From an uncultured Allobosea sp. (GTDB taxonomy: Bacteria; Pseudomonadota; Alphaproteobacteria; Rhizobiales; Beijerinckiaceae): a stretch of 64,000 nt of DNA. The position numbers and the translations under genes were made by a program. Under the pieces are notes generated by a model. The model was not told the DNA's origin, made no database searches, and saw nothing but the letters and a program-made list of their open reading frames with translations. The stretch covers positions 62,001 through 126,000 of the forward strand of contig NZ_CAMFJF010000009.1 of the NCBI RefSeq assembly GCF_945956895.1, read 5' to 3'. This document shows positions 19,826 to 28,081 of this stretch, piece by piece (the stretch's first letter is position 1; every line of letters starts with the position of its first letter).

Positions 19826-19924
19826 CGTCATCCCGGGCGAGCAGCGCTCGACCCGGGATCCATCGAAGGGCGCGGCGTTCTACGATGGATCCCGGAACTC
19901 CGCTTCGCTGCGTCCGGGATGACG
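19826..19924. repeat. composite palindromic intergenic element, copy 2
   Basis: cgTCATCCCGGGcgagcagcgctcgaCCCGGGATCCATCGaagggcgcggcgttcTACGATGGATCCCGGaactccgcttcgctgcgtCCGGGATGACg. Confidence 0.85.
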
Positions 19925-19969
19925 CGCGCTGATTGAACACGAAACGCTCTCCAACCGAGCGCATATCGC

Positions 19970-20848
19970 ATGGCCGAATTCATCGCCTATCTCATCGCCG
20001 GCATTGCCACGGGCGCGATCTATGCGCTCGCCGCGATCGGCTTCACGCTGGTCTGGCAGACCTCGCAGACGATCAACTTCGCCCAGGGCGAGTTCGTCAT
20101 GCTGCCCGCCGTGCTGATCTTGCTCGCCGTCAAGCTCTTCGGCCTGCCGCTTTGGGCCGGCGGGTTGCTCGGCATCGCGGTCTTCCTGCTGATCTTCGGC
20201 GCGGGCTTCAAGCTCGTCGTCGTCGATCCGATGATCAGGCACGGCGTGCTGCCGCTCGCCATCGCCACCATGGCGCTATCGACCATCATGAAGGAAGGCG
20301 CCAAGGACGGTTTCTCGGCGGAGGCGCAGAGCTTCCCCTCGCTGGTGCCGACCGACATGATCAACCTGCTCGGCGCCTCGATCTCGCTCCAGCATCTCGC
20401 GATCATCGTCGTCGCCTTCGCGGCGATCGGCCTGCTGCAATGGTTCGTCGGCGGCACGCGGCTCGGCCGGCAGATGCAGGCGACGGCGCAGAACCCGACA
20501 GTGGCGCGCATCCTCGGCATCCCCGTCGAGCGAATGGTGCTGCTGACCTTCCTGCTCAATGCCGCACTCGCGGTCATCGCCTCGCTGCTGATCTCGCCGA
20601 TCTATCTGGCGAAGTTCTCAAATGGCGAGACCATCGGCCTGTTCGCCTTCATCGCGGCCATCGTCGGCGGCTTCAACCAGGTGCGCGGCGCGCTCGTCGG
20701 CGGCCTCCTGATCGGCGTCGCGGATTCGCTCGCCGCCGCCTATATCTCCACGCAATATCGGCTGGCCGTGCCGCTGGTGCTGCTCGTCGCCATCATCCTG
20801 GTCAAGCCGGAGGGGCTGATGGGCCGCAAGGAGGAGCGCCGCGTATGA
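19970..20848 (+). CDS. branched-chain amino acid ABC transporter permease (LivH-type)
   Basis: 292 aa; 'GAIYALAAIGFTLVWQTSQTINFAQGEF'. Confidence 0.92.
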   Translation: MAEFIAYLIAGIATGAIYALAAIGFTLVWQTSQTINFAQGEFVMLPAVLILLAVKLFGLPLWAGGLLGIAVFLLIFGAGFKLVVVDPMIRHGVLPLAIATMALSTIMKEGAKDGFSAEAQSFPSLVPTDMINLLGASISLQHLAIIVVAFAAIGLLQWFVGGTRLGRQMQATAQNPTVARILGIPVERMVLLTFLLNAALAVIASLLISPIYLAKFSNGETIGLFAFIAAIVGGFNQVRGALVGGLLIGVADSLAAAYISTQYRLAVPLVLLVAIILVKPEGLMGRKEERRV

Positions 20849-21849
20849 GCGCCCCTGCCGTCCAGAATTCCACAGCCTCTCGTCTCCCGGCCCGCCGGAT
20901 CGATGCCGCGCTGGTCGCGCTCGTCCTCGGTGCCGTCATCCTCTGGTTCGCACCGGTCGGGATGGGCCGCTACGGCACCTATGTCCTCTCGCTCTGGCTC
21001 GTCATGAGCATCGGCGTGATGGGGCTGAACCTCACCCTCGGCTATGCCGGGCAGAGCTCGCTGGCGCAGGCCGCCTTCACGGGGCTCGGCGCCTATGCCA
21101 CCGCGATCCTGACCACGAAATACGGGGTGAGCTGGTACGCCGCCTTCGCCCTTTCGGGCCTGCTGACCTTCGCGGTCGGCCTGCTCCTTGGTTTCCCGGC
21201 GCTCCGGGTACGAACACATTACCTCGCCTTCGTCACGCTCGCCTTCTCGACGCTGATCTGGCTGCTCATCCGCAACGAGCAGTGGCTGACCGGTGGCGTC
21301 TATGGCATCTCCAATATCAACCGACCCGATTTCTTCGGCATCAAGCTGTTCGGCGCGCTGGAGTTTCATCGCTTCGTCGTCGTCGTCACACTGATCCTGT
21401 CGCTGAAGCTGTGGTGGCTCGTCCGCTCGCCCTGGGGCCGCGCCTTCACGGCCTTGCGCGAGAACCCGGTCCGGGCCGCGAGCCTCGGCATCGATACCCG
21501 CGCCTACACGCTGCTCGCCTTCGCGATCGGCTCGGCCTATGGCGGCTTTGCCGGCTCGCTCTATGCGCCGCTGGTCGAGTTCATCGATCCCTCGCCCTTC
21601 TCGCTGTCGCAGAGCCTGTTCCTGCTGCTGATGGTGGTCGCAGGCGGCTCCGGCTATCTCCTCGGCCCCTTCGTCGGTGCGCTGCTCGGCGTCGTGCTGC
21701 CGGAATGGCTGCGCTTCGCCGGGTCGCTCTACCTGATCATCTTCGCAACGATCGTGCTCGCGCTCCTCGTCATCTGCCCGCAGGGCGTTTGCGGCCTGAT
21801 CGAACGCGGCTGGAATGCGCTCCGGCGCAAGACCGGAGGCGCGCGATGA
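20845..21849 (+). CDS. branched-chain amino acid ABC transporter permease (LivM-type)
   Basis: ATG at 20845 overlaps LivH stop; 'VMSIGVMGLNLTLGYAGQSSLAQAAFTGLGAYATAIL'. Confidence 0.92.
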   Translation: MSAPAVQNSTASRLPARRIDAALVALVLGAVILWFAPVGMGRYGTYVLSLWLVMSIGVMGLNLTLGYAGQSSLAQAAFTGLGAYATAILTTKYGVSWYAAFALSGLLTFAVGLLLGFPALRVRTHYLAFVTLAFSTLIWLLIRNEQWLTGGVYGISNINRPDFFGIKLFGALEFHRFVVVVTLILSLKLWWLVRSPWGRAFTALRENPVRAASLGIDTRAYTLLAFAIGSAYGGFAGSLYAPLVEFIDPSPFSLSQSLFLLLMVVAGGSGYLLGPFVGALLGVVLPEWLRFAGSLYLIIFATIVLALLVICPQGVCGLIERGWNALRRKTGGAR

Positions 21850-22589
21850 GCCCGGTCCTCGAAGTCCACGACCTGCACAAGGCATTCGGCGGCATCAAAG
21901 CGGTCAACGGTGTCTCGTTCTCGGTGCAAGAGGGCGAGATCCTCGGCATCATCGGCCCGAATGGCTGCGGCAAGTCGACCCTGTTCAACTGCATCCTCGG
22001 CCAGCTCGAGCCATCGCAAGGCGCGGTGAAGCTCGACGGCCTAGATGTCACCAACATGCGCCCGTCCGCGCTCAACCGGCTCGGCGTCAGCCGCACCTTC
22101 CAGCTGCTGCAGGTCTTCCCGGAACTGTCTGTGCGCGAGAACCTGATCTTGGCGGGCCAAGAACATCAAGGCTCGATGCTCGGCCGCCTGTTCGGCGCGA
22201 GCGATGCCGGACTGTCGGAGAAGGCCGAGCAGATGATCGGCTTCTTCAAGCTCGGCCATCTCGCGGACGCCAAGGCCGGCGGCCTCTCCTATGGCCAGCA
22301 GAAGCTGCTCGATGCGGCGATGGCCTTCATGGCCGGCCCCCGCCTCGTGCTGCTCGACGAGCCGGCCGGCGGCGTCAACCTCACCATGCTGGGTGATCTC
22401 AAGGAGCGTCTGCGCGCGATCAACGCCGAACAGGGCGCGACCTTCGTGGTGATCGAGCACAACATGGATTTCGTGATGTCGCTCTGCACCCGCGTGATCG
22501 TGCTGGCGGAAGGCAAGGTGCTGGCGGAAGGCACACCGGCTGAAGTGCGCGCCAATCCGGCGGTGATCGAAGCTTATCTGGGACACTAG
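21846..22589 (+). CDS. ABC transporter ATP-binding protein (LivG-type)
   Basis: Walker A 'GPNGCGKSTLFN', signature 'LSYGQQKLLDAA', 'LVLLDEPAGGVN'; ATG at 21846. Confidence 0.92.
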   Translation: MSPVLEVHDLHKAFGGIKAVNGVSFSVQEGEILGIIGPNGCGKSTLFNCILGQLEPSQGAVKLDGLDVTNMRPSALNRLGVSRTFQLLQVFPELSVRENLILAGQEHQGSMLGRLFGASDAGLSEKAEQMIGFFKLGHLADAKAGGLSYGQQKLLDAAMAFMAGPRLVLLDEPAGGVNLTMLGDLKERLRAINAEQGATFVVIEHNMDFVMSLCTRVIVLAEGKVLAEGTPAEVRANPAVIEAYLGH

Positions 22590-22592
22590 GCA

Positions 22593-22690
22593 CGTCATGC
22601 TCGGGCTTGACCCGAGCATCTCAGGACGAGAAGGCGCCTCTTCCGGGATGAGATTCTCGGGTCTGCGCTACGCTTCGCCCGAGAATGACG
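22593..22690. repeat. composite palindromic intergenic element, copy 3 (stem variant)
   Basis: left hairpin ATGCTCGGGcttgaCCCGAGCAT, right hairpin ATTCTCGGGtctgcgctacgcttcgCCCGAGAAT. Confidence 0.85.
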
Positions 22691-22710
22691 CGGAAGGGAC
22701 GGAACGCGGA

Positions 22711-23448
22711 ATGACCACCCCCATCCTCGAACTCGACGGCGTGGTCGGCGGCTATGGCGCCATGACCATCCTGAACGGCACCTCGTTTGCCGTGAAGCGC
22801 GGTGCGATCACCACCGTGATCGGGCCGAACGGCGCCGGCAAGTCGACGGTGTTCAAGGCGATCTTCGGCCTCATCAAGCTGCGCGAGGGCCGCATCCGCT
22901 TCGACGGGCGGGACATCACCGGCTGGAACCAGCGCAAATTGCTCGAAGCCGGCATCTGCTATGTGCCGCAGGGGCGCAACATCTTCCCGGAGCTCTCGGT
23001 GCGCCACAATATCGAGCTCGGCACGGTCGCTGCCGGCTCGGGGATTACCGACATGCCGCAGCGGCTGGAGGCCGCGCTCGACCGGTTCCCGGCGCTTCGC
23101 GCCAAGGCCGGCCAACAGGCCTCGACACTCTCCGGCGGCGAGCAGAAGCAGCTCGAAATCGTGCGCGGCCTGCTGCTCGACCCCAAGCTCGTGCTGATCG
23201 ACGAGCCCTCGATCGGCCTCTCGCCTCTGATGGTGCAGGAGACCTTCGGTATCTTGAAGGACCTTCGTGCCAGAGGCGTCTCGATCCTGATGGTCGAGCA
23301 GAATGCCCGCTCGGCGTTGGAGATCTCCGACGAAGGGCTGGTGCTTGAACTTGGCCGCACCCGCATGCAGGGACCGGCGGCGGAGATTTTGGCCGATCCG
23401 CGCATCGGCCAGCTCTTCCTCGGCGGCACGCTGAGCGAGGTGGCCTGA
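22711..23448 (+). CDS. ABC transporter ATP-binding protein (LivF-type)
   Basis: Walker A 'GPNGAGKSTVFKA', signature 'LSGGEQKQLEI', 'VLIDEPSIGLSP'; ATG at 22711. Confidence 0.92.
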   Translation: MTTPILELDGVVGGYGAMTILNGTSFAVKRGAITTVIGPNGAGKSTVFKAIFGLIKLREGRIRFDGRDITGWNQRKLLEAGICYVPQGRNIFPELSVRHNIELGTVAAGSGITDMPQRLEAALDRFPALRAKAGQQASTLSGGEQKQLEIVRGLLLDPKLVLIDEPSIGLSPLMVQETFGILKDLRARGVSILMVEQNARSALEISDEGLVLELGRTRMQGPAAEILADPRIGQLFLGGTLSEVA

Positions 23449-23458
23449 AAAACCCCTT

Positions 23459-23563
23459 CGTCATTCCGGACAAGCCGCGAAGCGGCGCCGATCCGGAATC
23501 CATCGAAGGGCACCTCACTCTACGATGGATTCCGGGTCTGCGCTTCGCTTGCCCGGAATGACG
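23459..23563. repeat. composite palindromic intergenic element, copy 4 (ATTCC stem variant)
   Basis: left ATTCCGGA...TCCGGAAT, right ATTCCGGGtctgcgcttcgcttgCCCGGAAT. Confidence 0.85.
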
Positions 23564-23645
23564 GCAAAGGATTGCGCCATTCCGCTTTGACAGCGGCGCC
23601 CTCTCCTGTCGGGATGGCGGCGGATACCGAGTCCGGAGCCCACCC

Positions 23646-24770
23646 ATGAAGATTCGCGCCGCCGTCCTGAACGCAAGCCCGGTTGTGGCGCCTTATGCGC
23701 AGAGCCGTCCGCTGCGGATCGAGGAACTCGACCTCGCGCCGCCCGGCCGCGACGAAGTCCTGGTCAGGGTCCGCGCTGCGGGCCTCTGCCATTCCGACCT
23801 CTCGGTGATCGACGGCAATCGCCCGCGCCCGGTGCCGATGGTGCTCGGCCATGAGGCCGCTGGTGAAGTCGTCGAAACCGGCGAAGGCGTCGATGACCTC
23901 AAGCCCGGCGACCGCGTCGTGATGGTCTTCGTGCCGTCCTGCGGGCATTGCGCGCCCTGTGCCGAGGGCCGCCCTGCCCTCTGCGAGCCCGGCAACGCCG
24001 CCAATGGCCGCGGCGAGATGCTCGGCGGCGGGCGACGGCTCTCGGTCGATGGCCAGCCAGTGCATCACCATATCGGTGTCTCCGCCTTCGCCGAGCATGC
24101 GGTGATCTCGCGCCGCTCGCTGGTCAAGATCGAGGCCGATATCCCGCATGAGATCGCGGCCCTGTTCGGCTGCGCCGTGCTGACCGGCGTCGGCGCAGCC
24201 GTGAACACGGCGCGGATCAAGGCCGGTGAGACCGTGGCGGTCGTCGGGCTCGGCGGCGTCGGGCTCTCGGCCCTGCTCGGCGCCATCGCCTGCGGCGCTT
24301 CGCGCGTCATCGCCGTCGACCTCGCGCAGGACAAGCTCGATCTGGCGCTGGCGCTCGGCGCGACCGATGCTTTCAAGGCCGATACGCCCGATGTGGTCGA
24401 GGCGATCAGGCAAGCGACCAAGGGCGGCGTCGACCACGGACTGGAGATGGCCGGCTCGGTCAAGGCGCTCGACCTCGCCTACCAGATCACGCGGCGCGGC
24501 GGCACGACGACGACCGCCGGCCTCGCCAACCCCGCCCATACGCTCTCGCTTTCTCCGGTCAGGCTCGTCGCGGAGGAGCGGACGCTGAAGGGGTCTTACG
24601 TGGGCTCCTGCGTGCCCTCGCGCGATATCCCGCGCTTCATCGAACTGTACCAGCGCGGGCGGCTCGCCGTGGACAAGCTCTGGACCAGCTCGGGCAGCCT
24701 CGACGAGATCAACGAGGGTTTCGCCGCTCTGCACGAGGGCCGCACGATCCGCCACATCGTCAGGATGTGA
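23646..24770 (+). CDS. zinc-dependent alcohol dehydrogenase
   Basis: 'GLCHSDLSVIDGNRPRPVPMVLGHEAAGEVVETGEGV', structural Zn motif 'CGHCAPCAEGRPALCE', Rossmann 'VVGLGGVG'. Confidence 0.9.
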   Translation: MKIRAAVLNASPVVAPYAQSRPLRIEELDLAPPGRDEVLVRVRAAGLCHSDLSVIDGNRPRPVPMVLGHEAAGEVVETGEGVDDLKPGDRVVMVFVPSCGHCAPCAEGRPALCEPGNAANGRGEMLGGGRRLSVDGQPVHHHIGVSAFAEHAVISRRSLVKIEADIPHEIAALFGCAVLTGVGAAVNTARIKAGETVAVVGLGGVGLSALLGAIACGASRVIAVDLAQDKLDLALALGATDAFKADTPDVVEAIRQATKGGVDHGLEMAGSVKALDLAYQITRRGGTTTTAGLANPAHTLSLSPVRLVAEERTLKGSYVGSCVPSRDIPRFIELYQRGRLAVDKLWTSSGSLDEINEGFAALHEGRTIRHIVRM

Positions 24771-24939
24771 GGCGCCTCCCCCAGCGCTTGCGCCAGAAAT
24801 GATTTCTCTGATCCGCCAAGGGCATGGCGCCCGTTCATGACAGGCCGATTCAACCTGAGCCAGCATCCGAACAGATTCGCTTCCCCTCGCTCCAGAGAGG
24901 CAAGTGGAAGCGCCCGATTCGAGCTTTCCGGAACCTCGC

Positions 24940-25034
24940 CGTCATCCCGGACAAGCTGCGCAGCAGCGCCGATCCGGAATCCATCGTGGAGTCCTGCGCT
25001 CTACGATGGATCCCGGGGCAAGCCCGGGATGACG
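24940..25034. repeat. composite palindromic intergenic element, copy 5
   Basis: cgTCATCCCGGAcaagctgcgcagcagcgccgaTCCGGAATCCATCG...CGATGGATCCCGGGgcaagCCCGGGATGACg. Confidence 0.85.
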
Positions 25035-25141
25035 GGGTAGTTCCGGGAAAACGCGGCACCGCATAGCGGCGCCGCGCCAGAATCTATTTGACTCGGCCGT
25101 GCCCGACCGCTCTTCCTCTCCCGCCTATCGAGGGAATGCCG

Positions 25142-26287
25142 ATGTCGAATGCGCTGGAAGGTATCGTCGTGGTCGCGCTGGAGCAGGCGGTGGCTGCGCC
25201 GGTCGCGAGCTGCAAGCTCGCCGATGCCGGCGCGCGCGTCATCAAGCTGGAGCGGCCGGAAGGCGATTTCGCGCGCGGCTATGACGGCTTCGCCAAGGGG
25301 CAGTCGTCCTATTTCGTCTGGATCAACCGGGGCAAGGAATCCTGCCGGGTCGACCTGCGACGACCTGATGACCTCGCGCTGGTCGAGACGATGATCGCGT
25401 CAGCCGACATCTTCATCCAGAACCTGGCGCCCGGCGCCGCCGACCGGCTCGGGCTCGGTAGTGCGACGCTCCGGCGGCGCCATCCGCGGCTGATCACCTG
25501 CGACATCTCGGGCTATGCGTCGGGCACGCCGCATGAGCGGCGCAAGGCCTATGACCTGCTGATCCAGGCGGAATCGGGCTTGTCCGCCATCACCGGCACC
25601 GCCGATTCCGGTCCCTCGCGCATCGGCGTCTCGATCGCCGACATCGCCACCGGACAGGCGGCCTATGCCGCGATCCTCGAAGCGCTGCTGAAGCGGGCGC
25701 GGACCGGCGAAGGCTCGGCGATCGCGCTCTCGCTGTTCGACACGCTGGCCGAGCTGATGAACGTGCCTTATCTCACGCGCCGCTATGGCGGTATCGAACC
25801 GGCGCGAGTCGGGCTCGCCCATCCTTCGATTGCGCCCTATGGCGTGTTCTCCCTGCTCGACGGCGAGGTGCTGGTCTCGATCCAGAGCGAGCGGGAATGG
25901 CAGGTCTTCGCCCGCGACGTGCTGGAAAGCCCGGAACTGGCCGGCGATACGCGTTTCGCCTCCAATGTGCTGCGGGTGAAGGAGCGCGCCCTGCTCGACG
26001 ACGAGGTGCAGGCGCGGCTCGGCCGACGCCGTTTCGCGGATGTCGCTGCCGCACTCGATCGCCATGCGATCGCCTATGGCACCGTCTCCACCGTCGGTGG
26101 GCTGATCGACCACCCGGCCGCGACGACCCTACCCGTCCCGACGCCCAATGGCCCAATCGAGGTGCTGGCTCCTTCGGCCGTTGTCGATGGCCAGCGCGTC
26201 GCGATGCGGCCGGTGCCGTCACTCGGCCAGCACGATGCGGCGTTGCGCGCCGAATTCTCTCGCCAGACCGAAGCGAAGCAAGCCTGA
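25142..26287 (+). CDS. CaiB/BaiF family CoA transferase
   Basis: 'VVALEQAVAAPVASCKLADAGARVIKLERPEGDFAR', 'WINRGKESCRVDLRRPDDLALV', 'FIQNLAPGAADRLGLG'. Confidence 0.9.
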   Translation: MSNALEGIVVVALEQAVAAPVASCKLADAGARVIKLERPEGDFARGYDGFAKGQSSYFVWINRGKESCRVDLRRPDDLALVETMIASADIFIQNLAPGAADRLGLGSATLRRRHPRLITCDISGYASGTPHERRKAYDLLIQAESGLSAITGTADSGPSRIGVSIADIATGQAAYAAILEALLKRARTGEGSAIALSLFDTLAELMNVPYLTRRYGGIEPARVGLAHPSIAPYGVFSLLDGEVLVSIQSEREWQVFARDVLESPELAGDTRFASNVLRVKERALLDDEVQARLGRRRFADVAAALDRHAIAYGTVSTVGGLIDHPAATTLPVPTPNGPIEVLAPSAVVDGQRVAMRPVPSLGQHDAALRAEFSRQTEAKQA

Positions 26288-26312
26288 GCGGAACGACCAA
26301 GGAAAGCCCCTC

Positions 26313-27167
26313 ATGAGCATCGATATCGCCCAACTTGCCTCCTGGACCGGCAAGACCGAGGAGGCGCAGGACGTGGTCACGCCGCGTCTCATGCAGAGCT
26401 TCGCCGCCACCTTCGGCCGCCATCTCGCGCCGCACGGTGCGGGCGAGGCGCCGTTGGCGCTGCATTGGTGCCTGGCGCCGCCGATCTCGGACATCGGGGC
26501 TTGCGGACCTGACGGTCATGCCGCCAAGGGCGAGTTCCTGCCGCCGGTGCCGCTGCCGCGGCGGATGTGGGCCGGCGGACGGATCGAGACGCTGTCGCCG
26601 CTGCGCGAGGGGGATCGCGTCATCAGGCATTCCCGCATCGGCGACATCGCCTACAAGGAGGGGCGCAGCGGCCCGCTCTGCTTCGTCGCCATCCACCATG
26701 ACTATGCGACGGAGCGCGGCGTCGCCCTGCGCGAACGGCACGACATCGTCTACCGCGAGGCGGCGCAGCCCGGCGCATTAGCGGCCGGGGCGCCCGGACC
26801 GGCGAGCGATGGCGAGCCTGCCGATCTCATCTGGGAGGTCGAGGCAAGCCCGCTGCTGTTGTTCCGCTACTCGGCGCTGACCTTCAACGGCCATCGCATC
26901 CACTACGATTTTCCCTATGCGACGGGGACGGAGGGCTATGCCGGGCTCGTCGTGCACGGGCCGATTCAGGCGACATTGATCGCCAACATCATCTCGACGC
27001 TGACGGAGGGCGCACCGATCCGGCTCGACTATCGGGGCTTGAGCCCGCTCATCGCCGGGGACGTCTTCCGGGTGAAAGCGAAGCGGCAGGCCGATGGCAG
27101 CGTCCGGGGCTGGACCGAGGGCGTCGACGGGCGGGTGCGCATGGAAGGCTTCCACCGCGCGGGGTAA
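26313..27167 (+). CDS. FAS1-like/MaoC-type dehydratase (mesaconyl-CoA hydratase-like)
   Basis: 'RMWAGGRIETLSPLREGDRVIRHSRIGDIAYKEGRSGPLCFVAIHHDY' and hot-dog half 'FRYSALTFNGHRIHYDFPYATGTEGYAGLVVHGP'. Confidence 0.82.
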   Translation: MSIDIAQLASWTGKTEEAQDVVTPRLMQSFAATFGRHLAPHGAGEAPLALHWCLAPPISDIGACGPDGHAAKGEFLPPVPLPRRMWAGGRIETLSPLREGDRVIRHSRIGDIAYKEGRSGPLCFVAIHHDYATERGVALRERHDIVYREAAQPGALAAGAPGPASDGEPADLIWEVEASPLLLFRYSALTFNGHRIHYDFPYATGTEGYAGLVVHGPIQATLIANIISTLTEGAPIRLDYRGLSPLIAGDVFRVKAKRQADGSVRGWTEGVDGRVRMEGFHRAG

Positions 27168-27195
27168 CGCCTGTCGATTTCACTCCGAACCACGC

Positions 27196-27292
27196 CGTCA
27201 TCCAGGGCTTGACCCGGGGTCCATTCCGGAGCGCCTGCCATCAGGGTTCAGGCATGGACCCCGGATCTCCGCTGCGCTGCGTCCGGGATGCC
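27196..27292. repeat. composite palindromic intergenic element, copy 6
   Basis: cgtcatccagggcttgacccggggtccattccgg...ttcaggcatggaccccggatctccgctgcgctgcgtccgggatg. Confidence 0.85.
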
Positions 27293-27341
27293 CCGCGTCT
27301 CAACTCGAAACGCAGCAAATCATCGTTTCAGCGTTGGCTCT

Positions 27342-27968
27342 TCAGGCCGGCGCGACGAAAGGCTGGGATATCTCGCCGAAAACCGGAAGCGCTTCCAGCC
27401 CCGCAGCATGAGCCGCGAGCGCCGGTATCCCAGCGGCATCGACCAGCCCCGGATGCGCCTCGCTGATGAAGCGCAGCGCCACTGCCGCCGCGATATCGGC
27501 ATGGCCCAAGGTCTCGCCGAACCAATAGGACGTGGTGCGGCCGGCACGGTCGCGCTCCAGCGCGGCGAGCGCCGACAGGATCTGCCCGCTGCAGCGCTCC
27601 GCCCAGACCGCGGAGACCTGCTCGTGCAGGCGCAACTCGTAAAACAGGCTGACGGCCTTCTCGGCCGCCCCCATCGCGAGCGCGACGACGAAGAAGGTCC
27701 GCCGCCGAGCCAAGCCGCTGCGCGGGCAGAGCGCGCGCTCCGGCCCGGCGAGATCGTCGAGCGCATCGATCATGCCGGCGCTGTCGATGAGCACCTCGCC
27801 ATCGTCGAGCACCAGGGTCGGCACGCGCATCAGCGGGTTGAACGCACGGACCTTCTCGCCATCGGCGAAGACGGACCAGGGCCGGTGCTCGAATGGCAGG
27901 CCGTAGAGCGCGAGCGTGATGCCGACGCGGCGGACGAAGGGGGAGTCATACTGGCCGATCAGGATCAA
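27342..27968 (-). CDS. glutathione S-transferase family protein
   Basis: 'ILIGQYDSPFVRRVGITLALYGLPFEHRPWSVF', 'FNPLMRVPTLVLDDGEVLIDSAGMIDAL'. Confidence 0.87.
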   Translation of the reverse strand: MILIGQYDSPFVRRVGITLALYGLPFEHRPWSVFADGEKVRAFNPLMRVPTLVLDDGEVLIDSAGMIDALDDLAGPERALCPRSGLARRRTFFVVALAMGAAEKAVSLFYELRLHEQVSAVWAERCSGQILSALAALERDRAGRTTSYWFGETLGHADIAAAVALRFISEAHPGLVDAAGIPALAAHAAGLEALPVFGEISQPFVAPA

Positions 27969-28081
27969 CGCGGTCTCCGTTCACCATCTTTCGAATGTCG
28001 GGCTAGCCGGGCATCTTCCCTGTGTCACCGCCGCGCCGCAATGCTAACGTCCTGTCCCGCAGCGCATAGCGGGAGCCGGCC

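Noticed and set aside
23520-24866. 448-aa minus-strand ORF opposite the alcohol dehydrogenase
   Set aside because: Antisense shadow; it even reads through intergenic repeat copy 4.
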